Source of the DNA: Ruminococcaceae bacterium UBA2857
GTDB lineage: Bacteria > Bacillota > Clostridia > Oscillospirales > Acutalibacteraceae
Assembly (NCBI GenBank): GCA_002350705.1
Contig: DEFH01000018.1
Location: 1-46,862 of the forward strand
Length of the DNA stretch: 46,862 bases
Direction: 5' to 3'
This document shows, piece by piece, positions 26,408-33,758 of this stretch (the first letter of the stretch is position 1; every line of letters begins with the position of its first letter). The notes below the pieces were generated by a model that was given only the letters and a program-made list of their open reading frames with translations, made no database searches and had not been told where the DNA came from. The translations under genes and the position numbers were made by a program.

Positions 26408-28666
26408 ATGGGAAAGTTTATATGGCTGATAGGCGAAAATCTCAGTAAAACCGCAGATAACAATGCCTATTATTTCTGGCGTGGAGCTGTCGAAAAAAAA
26501 GATGATATTGACAAGTATTTCATTCTTGAAAAAAATAAGGAAAATATGGAATTATACAAATCCCTGCCGGAATACTGTCAGAAATTCATTATTTGGAAAG
26601 ATACCACGGAACATCTGAAACTGTATATTGAAGCGGATATATTTTTGGTCGCACAAAGCTACAGAGATGTCCGTCCCGAAAATGTCATGGGCAAAAAACT
26701 GGATTTGTCAACGGAAAAGCCTGTCATTTATCTCCAGCACGGCACACTGGGCATGAAAGTCCTTGACTACAAAGGCAAATCCTATAACAATAACTTTTTC
26801 CGTTTTGTATACTACAACAAGCTTGTCAAAGAATCCTTTGAAGAACAGAACGATTTTAAACCCTATCAGATGTACTACGGAGAGTATCAGCCAAGATATA
26901 TTGAGCTTGTGAGAAGATTCAAGGCATATACGTCCGAAAACAAGAGAATTCTTTGGTTCCTTACATGGAGAGAGTATCTCGGAAACAATCTCTCTACCAA
27001 AATCCTGCTCAAAAAAATCAAGGGTGTTATCACCAATCCGAAATTGATCGATTATCTCAACAGAACCAATACGGATCTGGTATTGTGTGTGCATAAGTTC
27101 TTCAATGAAGAAAAAATACAGCTTCTCAAAGGGGAAAACGACTGCGAACATATCATTTTTGAACACGCTTCCGATGTCAATGTCATGGATGAATTAGTAA
27201 AGTGTGATGTGCTGATTACAGATTATTCATCTGTAGGCTTTGATGTGACGTTGTTGGGAAAGCCTGTTATTTTGTTTCAGCCTGACATGGAAGACTATCT
27301 CAAAAAGAGAAAACTTTACTGCACGACAGAAGAATTGGACCAATGTAATATCAAAAAATCCAAAGATCTTATTACAGCTCTTATCACCGAAAATTATGGT
27401 ATCAATCCGTTTTTTCGTTCCAGAATGCCCGAAAATATCGACTTTGACTACATCCTGGCAGGCAAGCATATTGACAAAATGTATGATGATTTTTCCTATA
27501 TTCAGCACCACAAAATTACGTTTATCGGTTATAATTTTTATGGTATTGGCGGAACGGTCTTTGCTACACGTTCTCTGGCAGAGGCATTTTTGGAAAAAGG
27601 TTATCTGGTACAGCTTCTCTCTCTCAAAAAAAATCAAAAGCCAAAACAGATGCCCTATGCTCTCAATTTAAAGCCTCTGTATGATGCCAACAGGAAAAGT
27701 CCGTTAAACCTCTACAAAAGACACTTCTACAGAAATAAAAAACTGTTCTCCTATCTGATATATGATAAGGATATTGTCAATTTAAAGCCCTATGCCGGCT
27801 ACAGCCTTTCAAAATGGCTTGACGAAACCAACAGTGAAACGGTTATCTCTACCAGAGAATCTCTGCATTTATTCCTGAACGATGCAAAATCAGATATGCT
27901 CAAAAATAAAATCTACTTCTTCCACTGCCCTGTAGAGATTTTTGAAAGTGTATTCCCCAATATTCTTCCCGAACTCAACAAATGTGATATTGACAAAGCC
28001 GTTTTTGTCACAGAAACCAACCGTCAGAAATATATCGAAGAATTTGGTTTTAAAAATTATAAGCGTCATATTGTGCTTGGCAACTGCCTGGAATCTTCCC
28101 GCTCTGTTGCAAGAGAGAACATTCTGCCCGTAGAAGAAAAAGAAGTCTACACAGGCATTTATCTTCTGCGTGTCAGCTCCGACAGGGAAACCGATATAGA
28201 TAATCTGATTGGCTATGGCTGTTATCTGCGTGACAACGATATTAACAATATTGCCATAGACGTATACGGTACAGGCGATTATGTCAATACCTTTATTGAC
28301 AGACTGGTGGATGAAGATCTGACAGACTATATCCATTACAAAGGCAGTACTTCCAACGGTCCCGGTGAAATCAGGAAACATGATGCTGTCGTGGATTTTT
28401 CACTGAATCATTCTTTCGGTATGCCGTATATCGAGGGCATTATGAACGGTAAAATGGTATTCTGCATGGAAAATCAGGGCTCTAAAGAAGTCATGGCAAA
28501 AATTCCTTCTGCCTATATCCGTTCCTATGAAGACCTCACAAAGAAAATTCAGACATTGCCTGAAATTACATTGGAACAGCTTCAAGAATACTATGATATC
28601 ATATCCGAAAAGTACTCCAGAACCGCTCTCGCTGACAGAATGATTGAATATATCAATCAACCCTGA
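26408..28666 (+). CDS. fusion: CDP-glycerol glycerophosphotransferase + GT-B glycosyltransferase
   Basis: The 752-residue protein joins two enzymes. Residues ~1-360 are a TagF-like glycerophosphotransferase with H111 in YLQHGTLGM and ITDYSSVGFD from 270. Residues ~365-752 are a second GT-B enzyme that begins IGYNFYGIGGTVFATRSLA and ends with the donor-site pattern SFGMPYIEGI (669-678, E676) followed by ENQGSKEVM, typical of GT4-type transferases. One polypeptide could therefore alternate glycerol-phosphate and sugar addition. ATG 26408 follows AAAGGAG at about 11 bases. The open frame extends upstream into the Stealth gene but without ribosome site or similarity. It is the last gene before a strong terminator. 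Confidence 0.88.
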   Translation: MGKFIWLIGENLSKTADNNAYYFWRGAVEKKDDIDKYFILEKNKENMELYKSLPEYCQKFIIWKDTTEHLKLYIEADIFLVAQSYRDVRPENVMGKKLDLSTEKPVIYLQHGTLGMKVLDYKGKSYNNNFFRFVYYNKLVKESFEEQNDFKPYQMYYGEYQPRYIELVRRFKAYTSENKRILWFLTWREYLGNNLSTKILLKKIKGVITNPKLIDYLNRTNTDLVLCVHKFFNEEKIQLLKGENDCEHIIFEHASDVNVMDELVKCDVLITDYSSVGFDVTLLGKPVILFQPDMEDYLKKRKLYCTTEELDQCNIKKSKDLITALITENYGINPFFRSRMPENIDFDYILAGKHIDKMYDDFSYIQHHKITFIGYNFYGIGGTVFATRSLAEAFLEKGYLVQLLSLKKNQKPKQMPYALNLKPLYDANRKSPLNLYKRHFYRNKKLFSYLIYDKDIVNLKPYAGYSLSKWLDETNSETVISTRESLHLFLNDAKSDMLKNKIYFFHCPVEIFESVFPNILPELNKCDIDKAVFVTETNRQKYIEEFGFKNYKRHIVLGNCLESSRSVARENILPVEEKEVYTGIYLLRVSSDRETDIDNLIGYGCYLRDNDINNIAIDVYGTGDYVNTFIDRLVDEDLTDYIHYKGSTSNGPGEIRKHDAVVDFSLNHSFGMPYIEGIMNGKMVFCMENQGSKEVMAKIPSAYIRSYEDLTKKIQTLPEITLEQLQEYYDIISEKYSRTALADRMIEYINQP

Positions 28667-28686
28667 TAAAAATTCATACCTCAATC

Positions 28687-28725
28687 AAAAAACGGAGAGT
28701 GAAACTCGTCACTCTCCGTTTTTTT
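28687..28725. terminator. bidirectional terminator ending the surface-polymer locus
   Basis: AAAAAACGGAGAGTGA pairs with TCACTCTCCGTTTTTT across a 6-base loop. It ends the plus-strand locus and overlaps the stop codon (28725-28727) of the convergent Zn-ribbon gene. Confidence 0.9.
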
Positions 28726-29048
28726 CATTTCTCACAGATGGAAAACATGGTGCCACATTCACAGCAGCCAAAATGTACCGTTCCTTTTCCCGAAAGGACT
28801 TCCACTGCATTACTCAGAATCTTGTCAGGCGATGCCGTGTGACAGTCAGGGCAGGAAATTTCCTTTTTGTTCCAATATGCCTTGTCATTCCCCCATACAA
28901 AAACTTCACTACTGATGGCATCATAAACGCTTTGGGCACTTGCCATATCATTGTCTTCCCCATTATCATCCAACAAACGCTGCACTTCTGCTGCACTGCT
29001 GCATGGAGCAATCTCCTGCTGTAAGTGAAAAATATCTGTTAGTGTCAT
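28725..29048 (-). CDS. small zinc-ribbon-like protein of unknown function (107 aa)
   Basis: The N-terminal two thirds look helical (LQQEIAPCSSAAEVQRLLDD). The C-terminal third carries two cysteine pairs, SCPDC and CCEC, about 29 residues apart, which should bind zinc as a rubredoxin-like knuckle or ribbon. No enzyme domain was recognised. ATG 29048 follows GGGAGAA at about 5 bases; upstream ATGs would include that site. It has no partner gene, being followed by a convergent terminator and preceded by the spoVT terminator. Confidence 0.7.
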   Translation of the reverse strand: MTLTDIFHLQQEIAPCSSAAEVQRLLDDNGEDNDMASAQSVYDAISSEVFVWGNDKAYWNKKEISCPDCHTASPDKILSNAVEVLSGKGTVHFGCCECGTMFSICEK

Positions 29049-29129
29049 ACTTTCTCCCATTTCAAACAATTTCTAATATGTTTCATTATACAATATCGTT
29101 TCAGATAATGCAAGCATCATTCCAAATAC

Positions 29130-29171
29130 AAATCCGACACTGCAAAAGAATGTGTTTGCAGTGTCGGATTT
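29130..29171 (-). terminator. spoVT terminator
   Basis: A perfect 17-bp stem (AAATCCGACACTGCAAA with TTTGCAGTGTCGGATTT) around an 8-base loop lies 6 bases past the spoVT stop. On the minus strand the stem ends in GGATTTG TATTTGG. Confidence 0.85.
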
Positions 29172-29177
29172 GGTGTT

Positions 29178-29720
29178 TCAATCTTCCATCTGCTTTCCCA
29201 AAAAAGCAGCTGCTGTCTGAATCAACTTATTTTCCGTTTCCGTAGGAAGCTTTTTATCTTCACCGAAAAGCATCGATACCGAGCCCGTAACATCTCCTGC
29301 CGAAATGATAGGATACATCACGGCTGCTCCTCTCTCTACTCCCTCCACAGGCATTAAAGCATTTTCTCCTCCTGCCCCTGCATAAAAGCTTTTCCGTTTT
29401 TCCATATAATCCTCCAACACTGTGGAAACCCGTCTTTCCAGCATTTCCTTTTTGGAAATACCTGCTGCTGCCACAATATGGTCACTGTCACTGATGAGAA
29501 TGGGACATTTGGAAATCTTGCTCAGCACTTCCGCATACTGTTCCGCAAAGCCGGACAGTTCACCGATAGGAGAATATTTTTTAAAAATCACTTCTCCGTT
29601 GGTATCGGTATATATTTCAAGCGGGTCGCCCTCTCTTATTCTCAGAGTTCGTCTGATTTCCTTTGGAATCACAACTCTTCCCAAGTCGTCAATACGCCTT
29701 ACTATTCCTGTTGCTTTCAT
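29178..29720 (-). CDS. spoVT: stage V sporulation protein T, AbrB-type regulator
   Basis: The 180-residue protein has an N-terminal swapped-hairpin AbrB domain (about 5-50, GIVRRIDDLGRVVIPKEIRR). A C-terminal GAF-like sensor domain follows (about 60-178). This exact two-domain architecture and length identify SpoVT, the late forespore regulator that modulates sigma-G genes and spore coat or cortex properties. AAGGAG lies about 10 bases before the ATG. A candidate sigma-G -35 (TGCATAA) is upstream, but no good matching -10 was seen. It is good evidence that the organism is a spore former. Confidence 0.95.
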   Translation of the reverse strand: MKATGIVRRIDDLGRVVIPKEIRRTLRIREGDPLEIYTDTNGEVIFKKYSPIGELSGFAEQYAEVLSKISKCPILISDSDHIVAAAGISKKEMLERRVSTVLEDYMEKRKSFYAGAGGENALMPVEGVERGAAVMYPIISAGDVTGSVSMLFGEDKKLPTETENKLIQTAAAFLGKQMED

Positions 29721-29816
29721 GATATAAAAATCTCCTTAAATGCAAATTTTTCATCATTATTTTTTGCAGTTTTTAAGAGATTATGCATTTTTTCAAAATG
29801 GTTTCTATAAAACCAA

Positions 29817-29847
29817 TGCCGTGAACGGCTACAAATCGTTCACGGCA
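29817..29847 (-). terminator. terminator of the ribbon-helix-helix gene
   Basis: TGCCGTGAACG pairs with CGTTCACGGCA (11 bp). On the minus strand it is followed by TTGGTTTTATAG, 4 bases after the stop at 29852. Confidence 0.75.
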
Positions 29848-29851
29848 ATTT

Positions 29852-30049
29852 TTATTCGATATTGATTTTCGGTGGCTCGTCAAGATGTTCCGAAACATAT
29901 TTGCCGTTTTTCTTTCTTTGTCGGACACACTCTGTCAGAAGATACTCTATCTGACCGTTGACAGAACGAAAATCGTCTTCTGCCCAAGCACAGAGTGCAT
30001 CATATAATTCTTTTTTCAATCTTAACGGAACTTGTTTTTTTTCGCCCAT
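29852..30049 (-). CDS. Arc-type ribbon-helix-helix DNA-binding protein (65 aa)
   Basis: The peptide begins MGEKKQVPLRLKKELYDALCAWAEDDFRS and continues VNGQIEYLLTECV. A short basic strand, a helix and a second helix give the ribbon-helix-helix fold of Arc/MetJ-type repressors and antitoxins. The C-terminal tail (KYVSEHLDEPPKINIE) is disordered-looking. No toxin gene is adjacent. It lies 59 bases after the SPFH gene on the same strand and has its own likely promoter, so a regulator of the SPFH unit is the simplest idea. Start ATG 30049 follows GGCGGTG. Confidence 0.78.
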   Translation of the reverse strand: MGEKKQVPLRLKKELYDALCAWAEDDFRSVNGQIEYLLTECVRQRKKNGKYVSEHLDEPPKINIE

Positions 30050-30060
30050 TTGATCACCGC

Positions 30061-30112
30061 CTATGATAATTTATTTCATGTTCTATGATAACATAAAATA
30101 AAATTTTATCAA
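30061..30112 (-). promoter_or_regulatory. promoter with direct repeats upstream of the RHH gene
   Basis: On the minus strand TTGATA (30107-30112, overlapping the SPFH stop) and TATCAT (30085-30090) are 16 bases apart. The 9-mer CTATGATAA (plus strand) occurs twice, at 30061-30069 and 30083-30091, 22 bases apart (two helical turns). One copy overlaps the -10. This is placed as a binding site for a repressor. Confidence 0.5.
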
Positions 30113-31131
30113 TACAATGATCCCGAATTGACAACAGGCTGTGCATCGTGATTGCCGCAAAGCACAACTAACAGATTGGATACCATAGCTGCTTTTCTTT
30201 CGTCATCAAGAGCAACAATCTTATTTTCGCTGAGACTTTCCAGAGCCATCTGAACCATACCGACTGCACCGTCAACAATTAATTTTCTTGCATCAACTAC
30301 AGCCGATGCCTGCTGTCTTTGGAGCATTGCCGCAGCGATTTCGGGGGCATAGGCAAGATAGGTAATTCTTGCTTCCACAATTTCAAGACCTGCTTCACTG
30401 ACTCTCTTTTGAATTTCGGACTTTATTTTTGCAGCCACAATTTCACTGGAGCCTCTCAAACTGCCGTCATCTGCCACACCGTCACCGGTTGTATCTATAT
30501 TGGGTGCAACGTCATAGGGATATGTTCTGACAATTTCCCTGAGAGCGGCATCGCATTGCAGGGAAAGAAACTCTTTATAGTTATCCACACTGAAAACAGC
30601 CTTTGCGGTATCAACGACTTTCCATATCACAGCAATACTGATTTCGATGGGATTACCCAGACAGTCATTGATTTTTTGCTTATTGTTGCTGAGAGTCATC
30701 ATTTTCAGAGAGATTTTTTTGCCTGTCTGTTGACCTGCCGATGAACTTATGCTTTTATTTGCACCGACATCATCACTTTGACGGAGTTTGGTATCTGCCG
30801 CAGGATTAAACGATACGCAGAACGGATTGACATAATAGAATCCTGCTTCTTTGAGAGTGCCCTTATATTTACCGAAAAGATTGAGTACAACTGCCTCATT
30901 AGGATTGAGCATTTTAAAGCCGCCGCAAAGTAAACAGGAAAGGGCAAACAAAAGGATACCTCCCACAAACAGGCACTCATACAGCGGCTGAACAGGCAAA
31001 CCATTGTCATCGCAGTCGATAAAATGAACAACACCCATTATAAATCCTGCCAGAGAGCAAAAAAACATTATGATAACCAAAAACAGCATGGGAACACCGT
31101 ATTTTTTTGCAGTATAAATTTTTTCTTCCAT
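30109..31131 (-). CDS. SPFH/Band 7 (prohibitin-like) membrane protein
   Basis: The 340-residue protein has two N-terminal membrane segments (about 12-35 and 42-65) followed by an SPFH domain. GGFKMLNPNEAVVLNLFGKYKG starts it, and the segment with WKVVDTAKAVFSVDNYKEFL belongs to its core. A helical C-terminal region follows (EIVEARITYLAYAPEIAAAMLQRQQA). SPFH proteins oligomerise into membrane microdomain scaffolds or cages. The hydrophobic/helical domain order resembles the Firmicute SPFH group. ATG 31131 follows GGAGG at about 9 bases; a 5-codon longer start is less likely. Its promoter carries a perfect palindrome. Confidence 0.9.
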   Translation of the reverse strand: MEEKIYTAKKYGVPMLFLVIIMFFCSLAGFIMGVVHFIDCDDNGLPVQPLYECLFVGGILLFALSCLLCGGFKMLNPNEAVVLNLFGKYKGTLKEAGFYYVNPFCVSFNPAADTKLRQSDDVGANKSISSSAGQQTGKKISLKMMTLSNNKQKINDCLGNPIEISIAVIWKVVDTAKAVFSVDNYKEFLSLQCDAALREIVRTYPYDVAPNIDTTGDGVADDGSLRGSSEIVAAKIKSEIQKRVSEAGLEIVEARITYLAYAPEIAAAMLQRQQASAVVDARKLIVDGAVGMVQMALESLSENKIVALDDERKAAMVSNLLVVLCGNHDAQPVVNSGSLY

Positions 31132-31176
31132 AGTAATTACCTCCAAAGATTTTATTTGATTTCTAAATCTAATTTT

Positions 31177-31205
31177 ATGATATCATATAGATATCATTTT
31201 GTCAA
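31177..31205 (-). promoter_or_regulatory. SPFH gene promoter overlapped by a perfect palindrome
   Basis: On the minus strand TTGACA (31200-31205, full consensus) and TATCAT (31177-31182) are 17 bases apart. ATGATATC-ATATA-GATATCAT (31177-31197) is a perfect 8-bp inverted repeat filling the -10 and most of the spacer. A protein bound there would block RNA polymerase. Confidence 0.65.
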
Positions 31206-31282
31206 CAATTATTTTTTTAATTATGATTTTCTCGGCTCTCCAAGTAATGAAATTCAAACTGAGCTAAAAATACTTTGCACAC

Positions 31283-31320
31283 AAAAAAAGGATATATCTG
31301 CAACAGACACATCCTTTTTT
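31283..31320 (-). terminator. second hairpin after the secreted-protein gene
   Basis: AAAAAAGGAT pairs with ATCCTTTTTT, with an inner TCTG/CAGA stem. The sequence is nearly symmetric with A/T runs on both sides. It is probably a back-up terminator downstream of the gene at 31410. Confidence 0.6.
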
Positions 31321-31341
31321 ATTCGTTCCTTCACACAAAAA

Positions 31342-31369
31342 TGGCTGCCTGACCAAAATCAGACAGCCA
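31342..31369 (-). terminator. terminator of the secreted FNDW-domain protein gene
   Basis: TGGCTG-C-CTGA pairs with TCAG-A-CAGCCA (one internal mismatch). It is followed on the minus strand by TTTTTGTG. Confidence 0.65.
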
Positions 31370-31409
31370 CTCAACAAACTTTCAATTCATCTCAAAGAAC
31401 TTTTTTGAA

Positions 31410-32201
31410 TTAGTCCTTAGAAGAAGCTTTCTTTGTCATGAATACAGCAACACCCAGAGAAGCAACTACTACAGCAGCAAGAGCGGCAGCAGATGTAGCA
31501 TCACCTGTAGGAACAGTAGTAGTATCTGTTGAAGACTGTGTAGCAGGTGTCTCGCTTGATACTGTGCTTGTATCGGTTGATGCGGTAGACTCTACAGAAG
31601 ACTCTACAACAGAAGACTCTTCGGAAGATTCCTCAACAGAAGACTCTTCTTCCTTGATGATTTCATAAGATACGGTGAGGTAAGCATCGTATTTAAGAGA
31701 ATCGGGATCGCTTGCATCAGCATAAGATTCAGGGTTGGCAAGTGCATCAGGATTTACCTTAGTGGTATCAAAGATAGCCTTGAATTTGATCGGCTGACCC
31801 GCAACTGCTTCCTTTACAGGAACGTTGGACTGGCTGTTGTATACACGGTCATGGAGAGGCTCATAGTTGCCCCAGCTGTCTGTCCAGTCACTGTCAAGAC
31901 GAACTTTGAACTGGAGATACTTCTCGCCTGTGAGTGCATCATCTACACTCCAGTCAGTAATCATTGCATCAGTTACTTCCGCAACCTCAACGATACCCTC
32001 ATAGACACCGTCACCGTCTTCATCTGTCAAAATAACATCTGATGCCCAGTCATTAAAGCTGCCTGTTACGCCAACAGTATGATCTTTAATGTCTGCGGTT
32101 GAACCGATACCTGCAGCGGAAACACTGAGAGCAGCTGTAGCAGCGAGAGAAGCTACGAGAGCTGATGACAGAACTACTTTAAGAACATTTGACTTTTTCA
32201 T
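31410..32201 (-). CDS. secreted, wall- or membrane-anchored protein with FNDW beta-sandwich domain
   Basis: The 263-residue protein has a signal peptide (KKSN, hydrophobic core, cleavage near SVSAAG at ~30). A beta-rich domain (about 41-185) starts with GVTGSFNDW, and DEDGDGVYEG follows (60-69). The VTGSFNDW segment resembles the first strands of CBM26/CBM48-like or SusE-like starch-binding modules. Then comes a Ser/Thr/Glu-rich linker (about 187-230), VPTGD, a hydrophobic helix (about 236-256) and KKASSKD. This C-terminus resembles a sortase or membrane-anchor tail, although VPTGD is not a canonical LPxTG. No enzymatic domain is visible. AGGAGG lies 9 bases before the ATG. A surface glycan binder is inferred, not shown. 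Confidence 0.75.
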   Translation of the reverse strand: MKKSNVLKVVLSSALVASLAATAALSVSAAGIGSTADIKDHTVGVTGSFNDWASDVILTDEDGDGVYEGIVEVAEVTDAMITDWSVDDALTGEKYLQFKVRLDSDWTDSWGNYEPLHDRVYNSQSNVPVKEAVAGQPIKFKAIFDTTKVNPDALANPESYADASDPDSLKYDAYLTVSYEIIKEEESSVEESSEESSVVESSVESTASTDTSTVSSETPATQSSTDTTTVPTGDATSAAALAAVVVASLGVAVFMTKKASSKD

Positions 32202-32268
32202 TGTAGTAATCCTCCTAAAAAATACATTAAAATTTTTGAAACTTCCTTCTTGAGTTTCATTAAAACTA

Positions 32269-32297
32269 ATTATACTATGTCAGGCCCAAAAAATCAA
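32269..32297 (-). promoter_or_regulatory. promoter of the secreted-protein gene
   Basis: Minus strand TTGATT (32292-32297), 17-base spacer, TATAAT (32269-32274), about 68 bases before the start codon. Confidence 0.72.
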
Positions 32298-32538
32298 GTA
32301 AAATTAATAATTTTTCCGGCGGAGAAAACATCAAAAAGTAAAAATATAAACTAAAACATGAATTTAATAGTTGTAAAATGTTTCTAATTTTCTGTAAAAA
32401 CATTTTGGTTGTTGTTAATATACAAAAAAGCTTCTTATATTCCGTTCAACTTTTCCAAATATATCAGAATTGTTACTTTTTATTTTCGGCGATTGATACA
32501 ATTTCTTTGAAATCAAGCGGATTTTTTGCATTAAGATA

Positions 32539-32567
32539 TTGAAAAAACACTCTGTTTTATATATAAT
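32539..32567 (+). promoter_or_regulatory. promoter of the first Rpn-like gene
   Basis: TTGAAA (32539-32544), 17 bases, TATAAT (32562-32567), 24 bases before the start codon at 32591. Confidence 0.68.
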
Positions 32568-32590
32568 AAATTCAAGGAAGTGTATCGCCA

Positions 32591-33379
32591 ATGGATTTCA
32601 GAAAACAATATGAAAGTCTGCAATTTAAAGATGACTTTATGTTTGGTGTCGTTATGAGTGACCTGAACATTGCCAAGCGTGTCATTAAGGTAATTCTTGC
32701 AGAAGAAATTCCTGATATTGAGCAGTGTGAGTTGCAGAAGTCTGTCAAAAATGATGCCCTCAGCCATGCAGTCCGTTATGATGTCTATATCAGAACACCT
32801 GACGGAAAGAAAGTCTATGATATTGAAATGCAGACAACCAACAGTGATGATTTGCCGAAACGAAGCCGTTATTATCAGTCCTCATCCGACATAGATTTTT
32901 TACGGCAGGGGAAAATGTACAGAGATTTGCCCCAAACGTATATTATCTTTATCTGTCCGTTTGACCTTTTCGGCAAAAACCAGGCAATCTACAAGTTTGA
33001 AAATTATTGCGTTGAGGAAAATATCCCCCTGTGCGATCAGGCATACAAAATTTTCCTCAATACAACAGGCAAAACATCCAGAAAGGAGCTGGAAAATCTT
33101 ATGACCTATACAAACAACAATGTGCCAAATGATGACCTTACCAATGACATTCAGAAAAAAATACAGCTTGCACAGCATGATGACAAACTTTATTCCACTT
33201 ATATCAAGGAACAACAGAATACGATGCTTGCCGAAGAAAAAGGCAGAGCGGAGGGTAGAGCGGAAGGCAGAATAGAACTTATCAAAAATCTTATCAATGT
33301 CGGTCGCTCCATCAAGGAAATAGCAGAGTTTTTTAAAACAGATGAAACAGAAATCCAAAAGTTGCTTGCATATATATAA
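32591..33379 (+). CDS. Rpn-like PD-(D/E)XK nuclease / putative transposase family protein
   Basis: The 262-residue protein has the nuclease core: D64 in YDVYIRT, then the E-x-Q variant at 79-81 (YDIEMQTT) in place of ExK. These are typical of Rpn (PDDEXK_2, formerly transposase_31) proteins. The N-terminal FKDDFMFGVVMSD is the usual family start. A charged segment GRAEGRAEGR (residues ~218-227) and a small C-terminal helix-turn-helix-like tail (SIKEIAEFFKTDETEIQKLL) follow. Rpn proteins are DNA endonucleases linked to recA-independent recombination, and some have anti-phage roles. It has its own promoter and terminator, so it is expressed alone. The SD is weak (AAGGAAG, 12 bases upstream). 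Confidence 0.87.
   Translation: MDFRKQYESLQFKDDFMFGVVMSDLNIAKRVIKVILAEEIPDIEQCELQKSVKNDALSHAVRYDVYIRTPDGKKVYDIEMQTTNSDDLPKRSRYYQSSSDIDFLRQGKMYRDLPQTYIIFICPFDLFGKNQAIYKFENYCVEENIPLCDQAYKIFLNTTGKTSRKELENLMTYTNNNVPNDDLTNDIQKKIQLAQHDDKLYSTYIKEQQNTMLAEEKGRAEGRAEGRIELIKNLINVGRSIKEIAEFFKTDETEIQKLLAYI
33242..33277 (+). repeat. three imperfect 12-base tandem repeats inside the Rpn gene
   Basis: GGCAGAGCGGAG, GGTAGAGCGGAA and GGCAGAATAGAA encode Gly-Arg-(Ala/Ile)-Glu steps in a row. In-frame slippage would change linker length by 4 residues without breaking the frame. Confidence 0.7.
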
Positions 33380-33452
33380 TATTACCATTTAGAAAAGATA
33401 AAACGGAAATGGAACACTTACTTGAATATTCTGATGTCCAAACTTTTTAAAC

Positions 33453-33501
33453 AAAAAGCACACAATAACTGTCTGCTCATACAGTTACTGTGTGCTTTTT
33501 T
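33453..33501 (+). terminator. terminator of the first Rpn-like gene
   Basis: AAAAAGCACACA-A-TAACTGT pairs with ACAGTTA-C-TGTGTGCTTTTTT: a long stem with one mismatch, followed by a T-run. Confidence 0.85.
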
Positions 33502-33560
33502 AACTAATCCGTTGCCAAGCGGTTATGATAATAAAAATATTGCGAATTTTTATAAAAAAC

Positions 33561-33589
33561 TTGACTTTTGAAACGGATTGCTGTAAAAT
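33561..33589 (+). promoter_or_regulatory. tRNA-Leu promoter
   Basis: TTGACT (33561-33566), 17 bases, TAAAAT (33584-33589), 18 bases before the tRNA. Confidence 0.7.
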
Positions 33590-33607
33590 AACAATGTTAG
33601 TTAGTCT

Positions 33608-33691
33608 GCCGGTATGGCGAAATAGGCAGACGCAAGGGACTTAAAATCCCTCGGTAGAAATACCGTACCGGTTCGAGTCCGGTTACCGGCA
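33608..33691 (+). tRNA. tRNA-Leu (anticodon UAA)
   Basis: The 84-base cloverleaf has acceptor GCCGGTA pairing with TACCGGC, discriminator A, and no encoded CCA. The anticodon stem is AGGGA/TCCCT with loop CTTAAAA (anticodon TAA), reading UUA codons. The long variable arm (CGGTAGAAATACCG) marks it class II, as expected for leucine. The T-arm is GTTCGAGTC. It has its own promoter and a terminator directly after. Confidence 0.96.
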
Positions 33692-33694
33692 CTT

Positions 33695-33736
33695 AAAGGC
33701 ATGGAAGCTCTTTACAAAAAGCTTCCTGCCTTTTTT
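33695..33736 (+). terminator. terminator after tRNA-Leu
   Basis: AAAGGCA(T)GGAAGCT pairs with AGCTTCCTGCCTTT with one bulge, and is followed by TTTTTT. The MocR gene starts 22 bases later, so it either depends on read-through or has a promoter hidden here. Confidence 0.82.
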
Positions 33737-33758
33737 GTTTATGCGAGGTGGAAAATGT

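Larger units (their letters stand above)
32202..32590. other. 389-base divergent intergenic region
   Basis: It holds the leader and promoter of the secreted-protein gene (32269-32297, minus) and the promoter of the first Rpn-like gene (32539-32567, plus). The ~240 bases in between are AT-rich without recognisable genes. A 26-codon minus-strand frame near 32473-32550 reads protein-like but was not accepted. Confidence 0.55.

Noticed and set aside
29721..29800. Sigma-G promoter for spoVT
   Set aside because: A TGCATAA -35-like element exists, but no matching CATNNTA at proper spacing was seen.
32473..32550. 26-codon minus-strand frame containing NPLDFKEIVSIAENKK
   Set aside because: Only a GTG start without clear ribosome site, overlapping the Rpn promoter; too short to support.
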